Shown here: positions 40,146 through 48,760 of the stretch, in pieces | Layout of the letters: the number at the start of each line of letters is the position of its first letter | Numbering within the stretch: the first letter of the stretch is position 1 | Assembly: GCA_016930175.1 (NCBI GenBank) | Contig: JAFGHJ010000030.1 | Location: forward strand, 43,787-107,786 | Length of the DNA: 64,000 nt | Direction of reading: 5' to 3' | DNA from: Caldifarciminota bacterium | GTDB taxonomy: Bacteria; Hydrothermota; UBA3072 | The notes under the pieces: model-generated | The model's database searches: none | Told to the model about the DNA's origin: nothing | What the model saw: only the letters and a program-made list of their open reading frames with translations | Program-made: the position numbers and the translations under genes

Positions 40146-41036
40146 ATGAAAATTAAAGATGTAATTATAATCGGCGGAGGTCCCGCAGGTATTTCCTGCG
40201 CTATTCAGCTTACCCGCTATGATATTGAACCCCTAATATTAGAAAAAGAAAAGCTTGGCGGTTTACTGGTAAATGCCAATTACTTAGAGAATTATCTGGG
40301 GTTTCCTCGTGGAATAAAAGGGAAGGATTTAACAGAATTACTGAAAGAGCAACTTAAAAAGCACAAAATTAATGTATTTTTTGAAGAAGTTATGACATTA
40401 GTTTCTAATAAGGATTTTTTTGAAGTTACGACGAACAAATCTTCATACGATTCTAAGTTCTTAGTTATTGCCTCCGGAACAAAACCGAAGGAATTTAAGG
40501 AGTGTCCGATACCAGATAAATTAGCCCCTAAGATTTTCTATGAGGTTTACCCTCTTATTGATTTAAAGAATAAAAAGATCGTTATTGTTGGAGCAGGTGA
40601 TGCAGCTTTTGACTATGCGCTTAATCTGAGTAGAGAAAATAAGGTTGTTATCTTGAACAGAAGCGAATCATCGAATTGTCTTCCGGTTTTGTTGAGGAGA
40701 GCTCGGGAATCGGCGGAAATCGATTATATAAAAAATATAAAAATACAGAGAATTTCTTCTTCGTATGGCGATAGGGTGAAGCTCGAATGCCTTACGCCTG
40801 AAGGGAGCAAGAATATCGAAGCCGATTTCCTATTATTTGCAATTGGACGAATGCCTTGCCTTGATTTTTTGTCTGCCGAGTTGAGCCGCGAAGTTAATGA
40901 GGTGAAGAAAAACTCTCGAATGTATCTTGCCGGCGATGTAAAAAACGGTATTTTCAGACAAACAGCTATAGCAGTTGGAGATGGGATTATGTCGGCGATG
41001 AAAATATATAATAAAATTAAAGAAGAGGAAAAATGA
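40146..41036 (+). CDS. thioredoxin-reductase-fold flavoprotein lacking the CxxC
   Basis: From ATG 40146 (AAGGAGGGGG upstream) it has 296 residues. FAD motif IIGGGPAGISCA is at the N-terminus, the nucleotide motif IVGAGDAAFDYA is near residue 150, and the second FAD motif YLAGDVKNG lies near the C-terminus. The CxxC that thioredoxin reductases carry just before the pyridine-nucleotide domain is absent; only one Cys (KECPIPD) is there. So it is probably a ferredoxin/flavodoxin reductase-like enzyme. It overlaps the radical SAM gene by 4 bp, suggesting that it supplies its electrons. Confidence 0.8.
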   Translation: MKIKDVIIIGGGPAGISCAIQLTRYDIEPLILEKEKLGGLLVNANYLENYLGFPRGIKGKDLTELLKEQLKKHKINVFFEEVMTLVSNKDFFEVTTNKSSYDSKFLVIASGTKPKEFKECPIPDKLAPKIFYEVYPLIDLKNKKIVIVGAGDAAFDYALNLSRENKVVILNRSESSNCLPVLLRRARESAEIDYIKNIKIQRISSSYGDRVKLECLTPEGSKNIEADFLLFAIGRMPCLDFLSAELSREVNEVKKNSRMYLAGDVKNGIFRQTAIAVGDGIMSAMKIYNKIKEEEK

Positions 41037-41980
41037 AAGTAATAGCCTCATCGGGTAGAGATGATATAGCTGTTGTGTATATCGGCAAAATGAGAGACGG
41101 ACATTTTGTAGAGTTTGTAGAATCGGTTCAACCTCCCGTTCCGCGTGAAAAGAAATGGGTTTTGATTGTTTCTTCTCTTTTTGGATGTCCTGTTGGTTGT
41201 TCTTTTTGTGATGCAGGTAGCACATATAAGGGCAAACTTACAAAAGAGGAAATTTTATCTCAAATAGATTTTCCGATAGAAAAAAGATTCCCAAGTAGAG
41301 ATATACCTGTAGAAAAATTTAAGGTCCAATTTGCAAGAGTCGGTGAACCTGCATTGAATTCTGCTGTAATCGAAGCACTGTCGGAAATTCCGTCCCGTTA
41401 CAATGCTCCGGGTCTCTTGCCCTGCGTTTCAACAATCGCGCCAGGTGGGTCTGATTCGTTTTTCGACAAGTTATTAGATGTAAGAAAAAATGTTTACAAG
41501 GGTAGAAATTTTCAACTCCAGTTTTCCATTCATACAACCGATGAGACGTTAAGGGACAAGTTAATACCTGTTAAAAAATGGGATTTCGAAAGAATTTCAG
41601 AGTACGGAGAAGTTTTCTTTGAAGAAAGTTTTAGGAAAATAACTTTGAATTTTGCACTTAGTCATGATTCGCCGATCGAACCCTCAGTACTTTCAAAATA
41701 TTTTAATCCTGACAAGTTTTTAATTAAGATAACCCCAATAAACCCGACCTATAAAGCGATGAAGAATAAGATTTCCTCATTTGTTGACCCCAGAAACAAT
41801 GAGAGATTAGAAATCTTAATTGATAAACTTAAAAATGCGGGATACGAAGTTATAACGAGTATAGGTATACTTGAAGAAAACAATATCGGAAGCAACTGCG
41901 GCCAGTATATTCAAACGCATCTTGTTGCGAATGAGAATCTAAAGAATGGGTACACTTACAGGGTGAAAAATTTCGAGTGA
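41033..41980 (+). CDS. short RlmN/Cfr-like radical SAM enzyme
   Basis: A 315-residue radical SAM protein with Cys52, Cys56 and Cys59 (FGCPVGCSFCDAG) binding the [4Fe-4S] cluster. Downstream blocks follow the RlmN/Cfr order: VGEPALN, VSTIAPGG, FSIHTTDETLRDKLIP, and the C-terminal Cys289 in SNCGQYI, matching the ACGQL cysteine that forms the methylene-carrier intermediate. The N-terminal accessory domain of RlmN (about 90 residues) is missing and key motifs deviate, so the RNA target is uncertain. Probably a divergent adenosine C2/C8 methylating enzyme. Confidence 0.8.
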   Translation: MKVIASSGRDDIAVVYIGKMRDGHFVEFVESVQPPVPREKKWVLIVSSLFGCPVGCSFCDAGSTYKGKLTKEEILSQIDFPIEKRFPSRDIPVEKFKVQFARVGEPALNSAVIEALSEIPSRYNAPGLLPCVSTIAPGGSDSFFDKLLDVRKNVYKGRNFQLQFSIHTTDETLRDKLIPVKKWDFERISEYGEVFFEESFRKITLNFALSHDSPIEPSVLSKYFNPDKFLIKITPINPTYKAMKNKISSFVDPRNNERLEILIDKLKNAGYEVITSIGILEENNIGSNCGQYIQTHLVANENLKNGYTYRVKNFE

Positions 41981-41992
41981 GAAAAAAATCTA

Positions 41993-42256
41993 ACCACAGA
42001 GAACACAGAGAAAACAACAAATTTATTTAACCGCGAAACACACAAAACACACGGAAATTATTATTGTTTTAACCTCCTAACCTTCCAACTTTCTAACATC
42101 CTAACTTTTTTAACAACAAATAGCACGAATAACACAAATATTTTGTTTGCTTTCAACTCGAAACTCTAAACACGAAACCCTAAACTCTAACTCCCCCAGA
42201 GGTAGCAAAGCTTTCGCTTTTTTGACCAATAGCTAAAGGCGAAGAGCCAAGAGCTG
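41993..42256. repeat. stack of six phased word arrays
   Basis: The 377-bp gap 41981-42357 holds no gene. Arrays in order: 9-mers 41993-42019 (AACACAGAG type); 9-mers 42031-42057 (ACACAAAAC type); four 8-mers 42074-42105 (CTTCCAAC type); three 9-mers 42113-42139 (AACACAAAT type); five 7-mers 42156-42190 (ACTCTAA type); and four 7-mers 42229-42256 (AGAGCCA type). Confidence 0.75.
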
Positions 42257-42295
42257 AATTTACAGAAAAGAAAATATCTTCCGTACATTCATTGC

Positions 42296-42324
42296 TTGAC
42301 AAATCTATTTAGATACAGTAAAGT
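42296..42324 (+). promoter_or_regulatory. promoter of the small barrel gene
   Basis: TTGACA (42296-42301), 17-bp spacer, TAAAGT (42319-42324), then AAGGGGG about 8 nt before ATG 42358. Confidence 0.5.
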
Positions 42325-42357
42325 ATATCTGATGATTTTTATAAAAGGGGGTGTTTT

Positions 42358-42960
42358 ATGAAAGTTAGGAATTGTTTATTTGTGTGTCTCGTATTTGTTG
42401 TTTTTGTCTGTCCTCTTACGGCGTTTTCTTCTGAGCTCCCGAGAATAGGTGTACGCGGAGGCCTTGGTACCGATATTGATTTAGGGCTCGCATTTGGGGG
42501 AGGCGTTAATTATATGCTTGATATCCCTAACAATCCTGTGGAATTAGGTGTTCTTGCCTTTTTCAGTTCTTCCAGTGAAACCGAAGAAGAATACGGCAAT
42601 GAATATATAACAGACACTGATGTTTTTGTATTTGCTATGATGTCCAATTATCTTTTTGGTTATAAGCGTGGTGTTCCCGGAATGTTTTTGCTTGCAGGTT
42701 TTGGCCTTGGTATGGCGAGTGTAGGTTGGGAGGAAAGGAGTCCGGATGACATAAGTTTAGGTACCCCTTGGGATGGAGGCAGTATGCATGATGGAGGTGG
42801 AACTGGTGCAGGTAGTATATTCAGTCTTGGAGGAGGAATGGCTTTCTCCAACGGTGCGGATATTCGTTTAGAAATACCTGTGATATTAATTTTCGGGGAT
42901 TATGATCAGCCATCGAGTGTGGTGCCAACGTTTACAATCACTGCAGGTATGCGTTTTTAG
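42358..42960 (+). CDS. small outer-membrane beta-barrel protein
   Basis: A 200-residue secreted protein. The signal peptide (LVFVVFVCPLTAFSS) is followed by about eight amphipathic strands (IGVRGGLGTDIDLGLAFGGG-like), Gly-rich turns and a terminal strand TFTITAGMRF ending in Phe, the usual OmpA/OmpW-type barrel finish. No catalytic or binding motif is seen. It is monocistronic, with its 3' end 43 bp from a converging gene. Confidence 0.75.
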   Translation: MKVRNCLFVCLVFVVFVCPLTAFSSELPRIGVRGGLGTDIDLGLAFGGGVNYMLDIPNNPVELGVLAFFSSSSETEEEYGNEYITDTDVFVFAMMSNYLFGYKRGVPGMFLLAGFGLGMASVGWEERSPDDISLGTPWDGGSMHDGGGTGAGSIFSLGGGMAFSNGADIRLEIPVILIFGDYDQPSSVVPTFTITAGMRF

Positions 42961-43003
42961 AGTGTAAAAAAACGGGAGTTCTCTCTATTTGATTTGAAGA
43001 GCT

Positions 43004-43564
43004 TTATTCGTTGATTAATAATAAGGCATCTTCTTTGGATATCTGAAATCCTACTTTCTTAATATATTGAACATCCGCTTCCAGGTCGCTTTTGTATTTT
43101 ACTTCTATAGAAAAAGTAATGCCCGGCCAGGAAGGGTCATCTATAAGTTGCATAATTTTCATAGCTTTATTCCTCGATGCGAATTGTATTTCAAAGCCTG
43201 AAACAGCAAAAACGGTTTCCCACTGCTCAATAGTAATAGATCTATGTTCATTGTATATTACCTTTTCTTTTTCGAATTCCGGAAGATACGGTTTTTCAGG
43301 GAAAGTTATATTTTTTGCGGCTATATTACCTTTATTTTTTATCTGAAGATTATATTCAAAGGAGACGGTCCGTCCGTTCCTCGAGCATTTAAGATAAGTA
43401 TCGGTATCTTCGAATTTAACTGGTCTAATAACTAATTCCGGCTTATTTATTATTTCCTTTGATTTTTTGTTATCTATAGCGACGTTGATAGAAACGCCAA
43501 GAGCAACAATTGCTATACAGATTGAGATTAATTGTAGAATGTTTTCTTTTGAATATCTTTTCAT
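43004..43564 (-). CDS. membrane-anchored protein of unknown function, paralogue of the gene at 1-553
   Basis: A 186-residue protein with one N-terminal membrane helix (about 9-30) and an extracytoplasmic beta-rich domain opening KPELVIRPVKF, with IKNKGNIAAKNITF in the middle. A partial protein at 1-553 has the same order of elements. The KNKGNIAAKNI type of block is common in Ig-like or CARDB-type domains, but I cannot name the family. It stands alone; a weak RBS precedes it. Confidence 0.7.
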   Translation of the reverse strand: MKRYSKENILQLISICIAIVALGVSINVAIDNKKSKEIINKPELVIRPVKFEDTDTYLKCSRNGRTVSFEYNLQIKNKGNIAAKNITFPEKPYLPEFEKEKVIYNEHRSITIEQWETVFAVSGFEIQFASRNKAMKIMQLIDDPSWPGITFSIEVKYKSDLEADVQYIKKVGFQISKEDALLLINE

Positions 43565-43631
43565 TTAAGTTCCTACTATTTTATATAAGAAAAAACAAAA
43601 AAATGTCAAGATTAACTTAGATCCTTCAAAT

Positions 43632-43671
43632 AAAAAAAGATTGAGTGAGAGACCTCACTCAATCTTTTTTT
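43632..43671. terminator. strong bidirectional intrinsic terminator
   Basis: Perfect 18-bp inverted repeat (43632-43649 and 43654-43671) with GATTGAGTGAG / CTCACTCAATC as its GC-containing core, loop AGAC, and seven A/T pairs at the base that become a T tract on either strand. It ends the minus-strand ferritin-like gene just upstream of it. Confidence 0.92.
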
Positions 43672-43689
43672 TAATTAACTTCATATCTT

Positions 43690-44178
43690 TTATTTCATCT
43701 GATTAAAGTCTTCTTCTAATGCCTGAAGGTCTTCTTCGTGCTCGACCTCGTCTGCGAGTATTTCCTCTACCATATTTGAAGTAATAAAGTCTTTTTCTCC
43801 AATAAAATCAAGAAGTTTATCATAAACTTCTATAGCGCACTGTTCTCCTTTTATGTTCTGTTTTAGGATTTTCTGTACCTTGGGATCCTCGGGAGCATCA
43901 TATCCGCAGTTTGTCATTTTATACCAATCTTCGGGCTTTAATATTGGGGTGCCTCCAAGCTGAATTATCCTCTCTACAAGCATCCCTGCATGTCTTAATT
44001 CATCGTTTGCGTGTTCGACGAGTTCTGCCTCTACGGATCCTCTCATCGGACCGGTAAGTACTTTTGCCCCTATCCAATATTGGTAATAAGCAAGCCATTC
44101 GTCAGCGAGCGCTTTGTTCAGCAACTCAATAAGTTTTTTTATGTCAACTCCTACAATTTCTTTTCCTTTCGTGCCCAT
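43690..44178 (-). CDS. ferritin-like (bacterioferritin/DPSL-type) protein
   Basis: From ATG 44178 (AAGGAGG 4 nt before) it has 162 residues; the frame extends to 44265, but a promoter lies in that extension. Four-helix ferritin-like fold with ligand motifs DEWLAYYQYW, ELVEHANDELRHA, GEQCAIEVYD and LADEVEHEEDL, giving the Glu and His residues of a di-iron site. Two Cys 23 residues apart (TNCGYD and GEQCAI) recall the thioferritin (Dps-like, DPSL) subfamily. It probably oxidises and stores iron with peroxide, protecting a strict or facultative anaerobe. Confidence 0.82.
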   Translation of the reverse strand: MGTKGKEIVGVDIKKLIELLNKALADEWLAYYQYWIGAKVLTGPMRGSVEAELVEHANDELRHAGMLVERIIQLGGTPILKPEDWYKMTNCGYDAPEDPKVQKILKQNIKGEQCAIEVYDKLLDFIGEKDFITSNMVEEILADEVEHEEDLQALEEDFNQMK

Positions 44179-44214
44179 CTTTCCTCCTTTTTTAGGAATT
44201 TCTTTTCCGTTTAG

Positions 44215-44243
44215 TAAGATGATTAAATAAAATAATTTGTCAA
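44215..44243 (-). promoter_or_regulatory. promoter of the ferritin-like gene
   Basis: On the minus strand TTGACA (44243-44238), 17-bp spacer, ATCTTA (44220-44215). The predicted start of transcription, about 44208, lies inside the longer open frame, which fixes the real start at 44178. Confidence 0.5.
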
Positions 44244-44260
44244 GCCCACAACTATAATTA

Positions 44261-44356
44261 GCCACAGATTAACGCAGATAAACACGGATAAAAAAACAAA
44301 AAATATATTTTATTGTTTAAAACGAATCAACACATCTACCCATTAACTCACCAACG
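44261..44356. repeat. 3 x 10-bp and 4 x 8-bp word arrays
   Basis: Three exact-phase 10-mers at 44261-44290 (GCCACAGATT, AACGCAGATA type) and four 8-mers at 44325-44356 (CACCAACG type) in the divergent gap between the ferritin-like and aminotransferase genes. Confidence 0.72.
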
Positions 44357-44366
44357 AAAGAAGTTA

Positions 44367-44394
44367 TTGACTTATTTATAATCAAGTATATAAT
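44367..44394 (+). promoter_or_regulatory. promoter of the aminotransferase gene
   Basis: TTGACT (44367-44372), 16-bp spacer, TATAAT (44389-44394). AAAGGAG follows in the leader. Confidence 0.7.
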
Positions 44395-44433
44395 TGTACA
44401 GAAATTGTTGTAAGAAAGGAGAAAATTAAAAGA

Positions 44434-45495
44434 TTGATCATGGATAAAAAATTAAATTTGACGAGCCCGGCGATTTTTATTGGGAAACAGGGGAACGGAG
44501 TTATCAGCTTTGGTTCCGGGCAACCGGATCTTCCGCCTCCGCGAGAGGCTATAAAAGGCATTGATATCCGACATGACTTGAGGTATGGACTCATTCAGGG
44601 TTGTACTGAGTTGAGAGAATCTCTGGCGAATGAATATCCTGCTTCCTCTGCCGAGAATTTTGTAATTACAAATGGTGCTTCAGAAGCTCTGGATTTAATT
44701 TTCAGAGCTATGGATAACGGTAAGGTTCTTTTGCCGAGGCCTTATTATTACTCGTACCCCCCGATTCTGAAATACGCAGGAATGGAACCGGTTTATACCG
44801 ATTTAAAACAGGGTAGAATCGCCATTGAGGATTTCAGGAAAAAAATAAAAGGATGCAAGGCGGTTTTGATAAATTCGCCTTCAAACCCAACCGGGAGAAT
44901 CGAAGCTATCGATACCTTAAAAGAAATAGAGAAAGTTACTGGGGAACTGGGTATATATGTTGTTTCGGACGAAGTTTACAAAGATATCATATACGAGAGA
45001 GAAAACTATATAATCAAAGGAAAACACGTAATTACGGTCAATTCTTTTTCAAAAACTTATGCGATGTGCGGGGTTCGCGTTGGATATTTATGGAGTCCCG
45101 ACCAAAAATTTGTAAATAAAATAATAGAGATGAAGACTCATACTTCCATGAATACTAATCTTGTCGGACAAGATATGGCTTTGAGAGCAATGAGAAGCCC
45201 GAAGTCTTATGTGGCTAAGCAGCTGGAGATATGGAGAAAGAGAAGAGATATTATATACGAGGGATTGAAGGATATCGGGCTTGATTTATGGAAACCGGAA
45301 GGCGCTTTTTACGTGCTTCCAAAAGTCTCTCAACCTAAAAAGTTTGCCACCAAGCTTTATACCGACTATAAAGTTATCGTATATCTGGGCAGCTGGTTCG
45401 GTGCTCCCGGGCGCGTTCGCCTCAGTTATGCTCTGGATGAAAAAGAGATAAAAGAAGGATTGAACAGGATAAAGGACTGCCTTAAGAAAATTTAA
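44434..45495 (+). CDS. class I/II PLP-dependent aminotransferase
   Basis: A 353-residue fold-type I aminotransferase. The PLP lysine is Lys207 in SFSKTYAM, with the conserved GVRVGY beyond it, NSPSNPTG for the Asn contact, SDEVYKD for the PLP-N1 Asp/Tyr, and the C-terminal Arg in PGRVRLSY that binds the substrate carboxylate. Aspartate, aromatic and alanine specificities cannot be separated here. The start is TTG 44434 or ATG 44440; the RBS AAAGGAG is closer to the former. It is about 30-40 residues shorter than typical AspC. Confidence 0.88.
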   Translation: MIMDKKLNLTSPAIFIGKQGNGVISFGSGQPDLPPPREAIKGIDIRHDLRYGLIQGCTELRESLANEYPASSAENFVITNGASEALDLIFRAMDNGKVLLPRPYYYSYPPILKYAGMEPVYTDLKQGRIAIEDFRKKIKGCKAVLINSPSNPTGRIEAIDTLKEIEKVTGELGIYVVSDEVYKDIIYERENYIIKGKHVITVNSFSKTYAMCGVRVGYLWSPDQKFVNKIIEMKTHTSMNTNLVGQDMALRAMRSPKSYVAKQLEIWRKRRDIIYEGLKDIGLDLWKPEGAFYVLPKVSQPKKFATKLYTDYKVIVYLGSWFGAPGRVRLSYALDEKEIKEGLNRIKDCLKKI

Positions 45496-45591
45496 CTGCC
45501 TAGCTATACAAGCAGCAATAATTTTCACTAATTACACAAAATTCTCTATGTGTTCTGTGGTTCAAAATTTGGAAAAGGGTCGGGTTCTTAC

Positions 45592-45619
45592 TTGACAGAA
45601 TTTTGAATATTTTTATTAT
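45592..45619 (+). promoter_or_regulatory. promoter of the Yip1-TolC-MacAB operon
   Basis: TTGACA (45592-45597), 16-bp spacer, TATTAT (45614-45619). An AAGGAGGG ribosome binding site lies before ATG 45650. Confidence 0.55.
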
Positions 45620-45649
45620 AATTGAGTATTATTTTTAAAAGGAGGGTAA

Positions 45650-46300
45650 ATGGGTAATCTTATAAATATAATAGTAGAACCGGTTAAGGTATTCAAACAT
45701 ATTAAAGAAAAAGACGATTGGTGGATTCCTTTTATTTTACTTGTAGTTGTTACCTGGATATTTCTTATGATTAGTGGTCCTGCTCTGGCGCGTATTACAG
45801 CTCAACAGATGGCTGAAATGGGCGTAGATAGAGAAATACCAAAGTTCGTGGAATATATAAAGTATTTAGGTGCTCCGATTGGCACCCTGACAATGTGGTT
45901 GCTTATGTCCGTCATTATCTGGTTTCTTGGTAATTCTTTCGGAGGAGACTGGGATTTCACCAAAGCGCTCGACCTGTATGCTTATTCTTCCGTTGTGCAG
46001 GTTTTAAGGACTATACTGACCACCGTTATCCTTTTAATTCGTGGTATCCCAAATATCATGACTTTTAAAGATATAAATGTCGCCACCGGTCTTAATTTGT
46101 TATTTAGTCCGGAAAATCCGAGACTTTATGCTCTTTTCTCGGGAATAGAAGTTTTCTCTATATGGCAGTTTGTGTTGATAGCTTATGGCGTTTCTGAAAT
46201 TACCGGAATGCCAAAGAAGAAAGCAGTCTGGGTTAGCGTGATAACCTATCTGATAACGCTTGGTTTTGGTGTAATCTTTGCAAGAAAGGGGATGATGTGA
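45650..46300 (+). CDS. Yip1-domain integral membrane protein
   Basis: A 216-residue protein with about five transmembrane helices and the Yip1-like opening IIVEPVKVFKHIKEKDDWWIPF. Yip1-domain proteins in bacteria often sit beside ABC exporters; their role is unclear. It overlaps the TolC-like gene by 4 bp (GTGA) and leads the operon, so it probably assists the export complex at the inner membrane. Confidence 0.8.
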   Translation: MGNLINIIVEPVKVFKHIKEKDDWWIPFILLVVVTWIFLMISGPALARITAQQMAEMGVDREIPKFVEYIKYLGAPIGTLTMWLLMSVIIWFLGNSFGGDWDFTKALDLYAYSSVVQVLRTILTTVILLIRGIPNIMTFKDINVATGLNLLFSPENPRLYALFSGIEVFSIWQFVLIAYGVSEITGMPKKKAVWVSVITYLITLGFGVIFARKGMM

Positions 46301-47529
46301 TTTTATTTATATTGTTGTCTCTTAATTTGACGTTAGAAGATGCTATTGGAATGGGTTTAAAAGAGAGTCCCACTTACCTGCAGGCAAAGAAGCAATTCAT
46401 GATAACCCAAAAGACAAACGCTTCTGCGTATTCAACTCTTCTACCTTCCGCGTACGCAGGGTATGTAGAAGGGCGGACTCGCTCAAGACTTGACGGGTTG
46501 GAAATTTATGATTCGACAGACAGCTATTATAACATTCGAATGGAATGGGATTTAACTCCCGGTGATTTGCTGAATGCTTTTTCGGCTCACTACGGAAATA
46601 GTTCAGCCTATTTTTCTTTTATGGAGACTAGGAATCAGACTATATATGAAATCGTATCCCAGTATCTGAACACACTTAAACTCGAAAAATTATTTGAGAG
46701 CAGGGAGACGGCAGTAAGGCGTACGGAGAACAATTTAAATCTTATTGAAGAAAAAAAACGCCTTGGTTCGGCTTCGAACGCGGAAGTTCTTCAGGGAAAA
46801 GTAATCAATTTGCAGGCGCAGTATGACCTTATGGAAACGGAGAAAAATCGTAAGGTCTATCTTTTAAGATTAAAAAAATTAATCGGATTTGAGGCAAGAG
46901 ATTCCCTTTTGTTGGAAGAGCCTACAGTTGATTTTAAAATACCTGAAAAGGATTCTATTCTGATTTTAGCTATGGATAATGACCCCCTTATTAACGATTA
47001 TGATTCAGAATTGAAAAAAGCCAGATTTGATTTTACAAATACTTATATGAACAGCCTTTTTACCGTTTCTTTCGGAGCGCTATATCAATATCAGGATTCC
47101 AGAGCCCCGAGCTCATCCCTATTACATGATAATTATGACTATTCTATAGGATTCTCAATATCTATACCTCTGTTTACCGGATTTTCCAGGGTTAATGATA
47201 TGATGATAGCAGAATTGAGAGTAGATTTAGCCGAATTGAAATTAAAGGAGAGAGAAAAAGAATTGCGAATATCTGTAGAAGAAGATTATATGTTGTATGA
47301 GGAAGCCAGGCAAAAGCTGCAACTGGCAGAGACCACTTTAAAATTTGCCGAGGAAAGTCATATGGCAGCAAGTGAAAGGTACCGTCTGGGAGAATCCTCG
47401 ATGATTGAGTTGTTAGGAGCTGAGGAGGATTTATTGAGGGCCCAGTATTCCCTGACTGAAGCCCGCTTTGACTGGTATCTTTCTCTGTACAGATTGAAAA
47501 GGCTCATGGGGAGGTTATATGAAGAATAA
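46297..47529 (+). CDS. TolC-family outer-membrane efflux protein
   Basis: A 410-residue protein starting at GTG 46297. It opens with a short hydrophobic stretch and LTLEDAIGMGLKESP, the standard start of the TolC repeat. Two halves of long coiled coil follow (LNTLKLEKLFESRETAVRRT and VEEDYMLYEEARQKLQLAETT), with the ERYRLGESSMIELLGAEEDLL block near the end. It forms the trimeric outer-membrane tunnel for the MacAB-like pump behind it. The signal peptide is short, so the exact start is uncertain. Confidence 0.87.
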   Translation: MILFILLSLNLTLEDAIGMGLKESPTYLQAKKQFMITQKTNASAYSTLLPSAYAGYVEGRTRSRLDGLEIYDSTDSYYNIRMEWDLTPGDLLNAFSAHYGNSSAYFSFMETRNQTIYEIVSQYLNTLKLEKLFESRETAVRRTENNLNLIEEKKRLGSASNAEVLQGKVINLQAQYDLMETEKNRKVYLLRLKKLIGFEARDSLLLEEPTVDFKIPEKDSILILAMDNDPLINDYDSELKKARFDFTNTYMNSLFTVSFGALYQYQDSRAPSSSLLHDNYDYSIGFSISIPLFTGFSRVNDMMIAELRVDLAELKLKEREKELRISVEEDYMLYEEARQKLQLAETTLKFAEESHMAASERYRLGESSMIELLGAEEDLLRAQYSLTEARFDWYLSLYRLKRLMGRLYEE

Positions 47530-48760
47530 GAAAAAATTAATAATTGCAGCTTCTGTAATTGTAATACTCGCTATTATAATAATAGCTAATGTGAAGAAGG
47601 GAGGGGGTGTAAAAGTGGAGGCTTCAAAAGTTACGAGGGGAAAAATCGAAGAGATAGTTTCTGCACCCGGAGAGATAAGGGCAAAGGAAGAAAGGAAGAT
47701 TAACGCGGAGGTTACAGCAGAAGTGGTTAAATTATTGGTAGAGGAAGGTGATTGGGTTAAGAAAGGGCAAACACTGGTTAAGTTGGATTCTACGGAGCAG
47801 TTCGCAGCATATCAGAGAGCTCTGGCTAATGTAGGAGCACAGAGGGCCGATCTTGAATTCAAGAGGGAGCAATTGAGAAGAAAGAAAGAGTTATACGAGA
47901 AGGGTTTAATTTCCAGGGAAAACTTTGATAATATTGCGACAGAGGTGGAGCTCGCGTCTAGTATTCTTGAAAATGCGAGAACAGAATTAGGAAGAGCCAA
48001 AAGGAGCCTTGAAAGAACCACTATCCGTTCTCCCATCCCGGGGACCGTGATGGACATAAACAAAGAGGAGGGAGAAGTCGTAGTTGCTGGTACTATAAAC
48101 AATCCCGGCTCCATAATATTAACAGTCTCGGATCTGGAAGAAATGGAAATGGTTGCAGACGTAAACGAGAGTGAAATACCTCTGGTATCCATCAAAGATA
48201 CAGCCAGAATTACAGTAGATGCTTTTACAGATACCACATTTATCGGTATTGTGTACTATAAAGCGAGTATGCCAAAAGAAATGAGTTCCTCTACTGCAGT
48301 TGAATTTGAAGTGAAAATATCGATACCCCATCATCCCGGAATGCTGCCAGGTATGAGTGCAAATTGCGAAATAATTACAGCTAAAAAAGACAGTATAATG
48401 CGTGCTCCGCTTCAAGCTTTGGTTACGAAAGACAAAAAAAACGGAGTTTATAAAATAAAAGACGGAAAAACAAAATTTGTAGAAGTTAAAACGGGTATAA
48501 CGGAAGCAATGTGGGTTGAAATAATGGGAGGGTTGGAAGAGAACGACCTTATTGTTTCCGGTCCAATTAAGACTTTGATGAATCTTGCGGATGATCAAAA
48601 AGTAACCTGGGAGGAAGAAAAAGAAGAGGGGTCGGAAGAAGGGGAAAGTATAGACACAACTGTAGAAAAAGAAAAAACAGAATCGGTAGGAGAAGAAGGA
48701 AAGGAACAAAACGAGAAAAACAAACAAACTGGGGAAGAAGGGAAATTAGAGGATAATTGA
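47519..48760 (+). CDS. MacA/HlyD-type periplasmic adaptor
   Basis: A 413-residue protein anchored by one N-terminal helix (about 5-24). A lipoyl half-motif (VKLLVEEGDWVKKGQTLVKLDS), an alpha-hairpin (about 95-165), the second lipoyl half (IRSPIPGTVMDINKEEGE) and beta-barrel domains follow. The last 45 residues are almost only Glu, Lys, Gly and Ser, an unusual acidic tail. It links the MacB-type permease to TolC. It overlaps TolC by 11 bp. Confidence 0.88.
   Translation: MKNKKKLIIAASVIVILAIIIIANVKKGGGVKVEASKVTRGKIEEIVSAPGEIRAKEERKINAEVTAEVVKLLVEEGDWVKKGQTLVKLDSTEQFAAYQRALANVGAQRADLEFKREQLRRKKELYEKGLISRENFDNIATEVELASSILENARTELGRAKRSLERTTIRSPIPGTVMDINKEEGEVVVAGTINNPGSIILTVSDLEEMEMVADVNESEIPLVSIKDTARITVDAFTDTTFIGIVYYKASMPKEMSSSTAVEFEVKISIPHHPGMLPGMSANCEIITAKKDSIMRAPLQALVTKDKKNGVYKIKDGKTKFVEVKTGITEAMWVEIMGGLEENDLIVSGPIKTLMNLADDQKVTWEEEKEEGSEEGESIDTTVEKEKTESVGEEGKEQNEKNKQTGEEGKLEDN

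Noticed and set aside
40146..41036. Thioredoxin reductase
   Set aside because: The CxxC active site is missing, so I call only the fold.
48119..48727. 202-codon minus-strand open frame
   Set aside because: Antisense of the MacA-like gene; Phe/Tyr/Cys-rich mirror of its Glu/Lys-rich tail.
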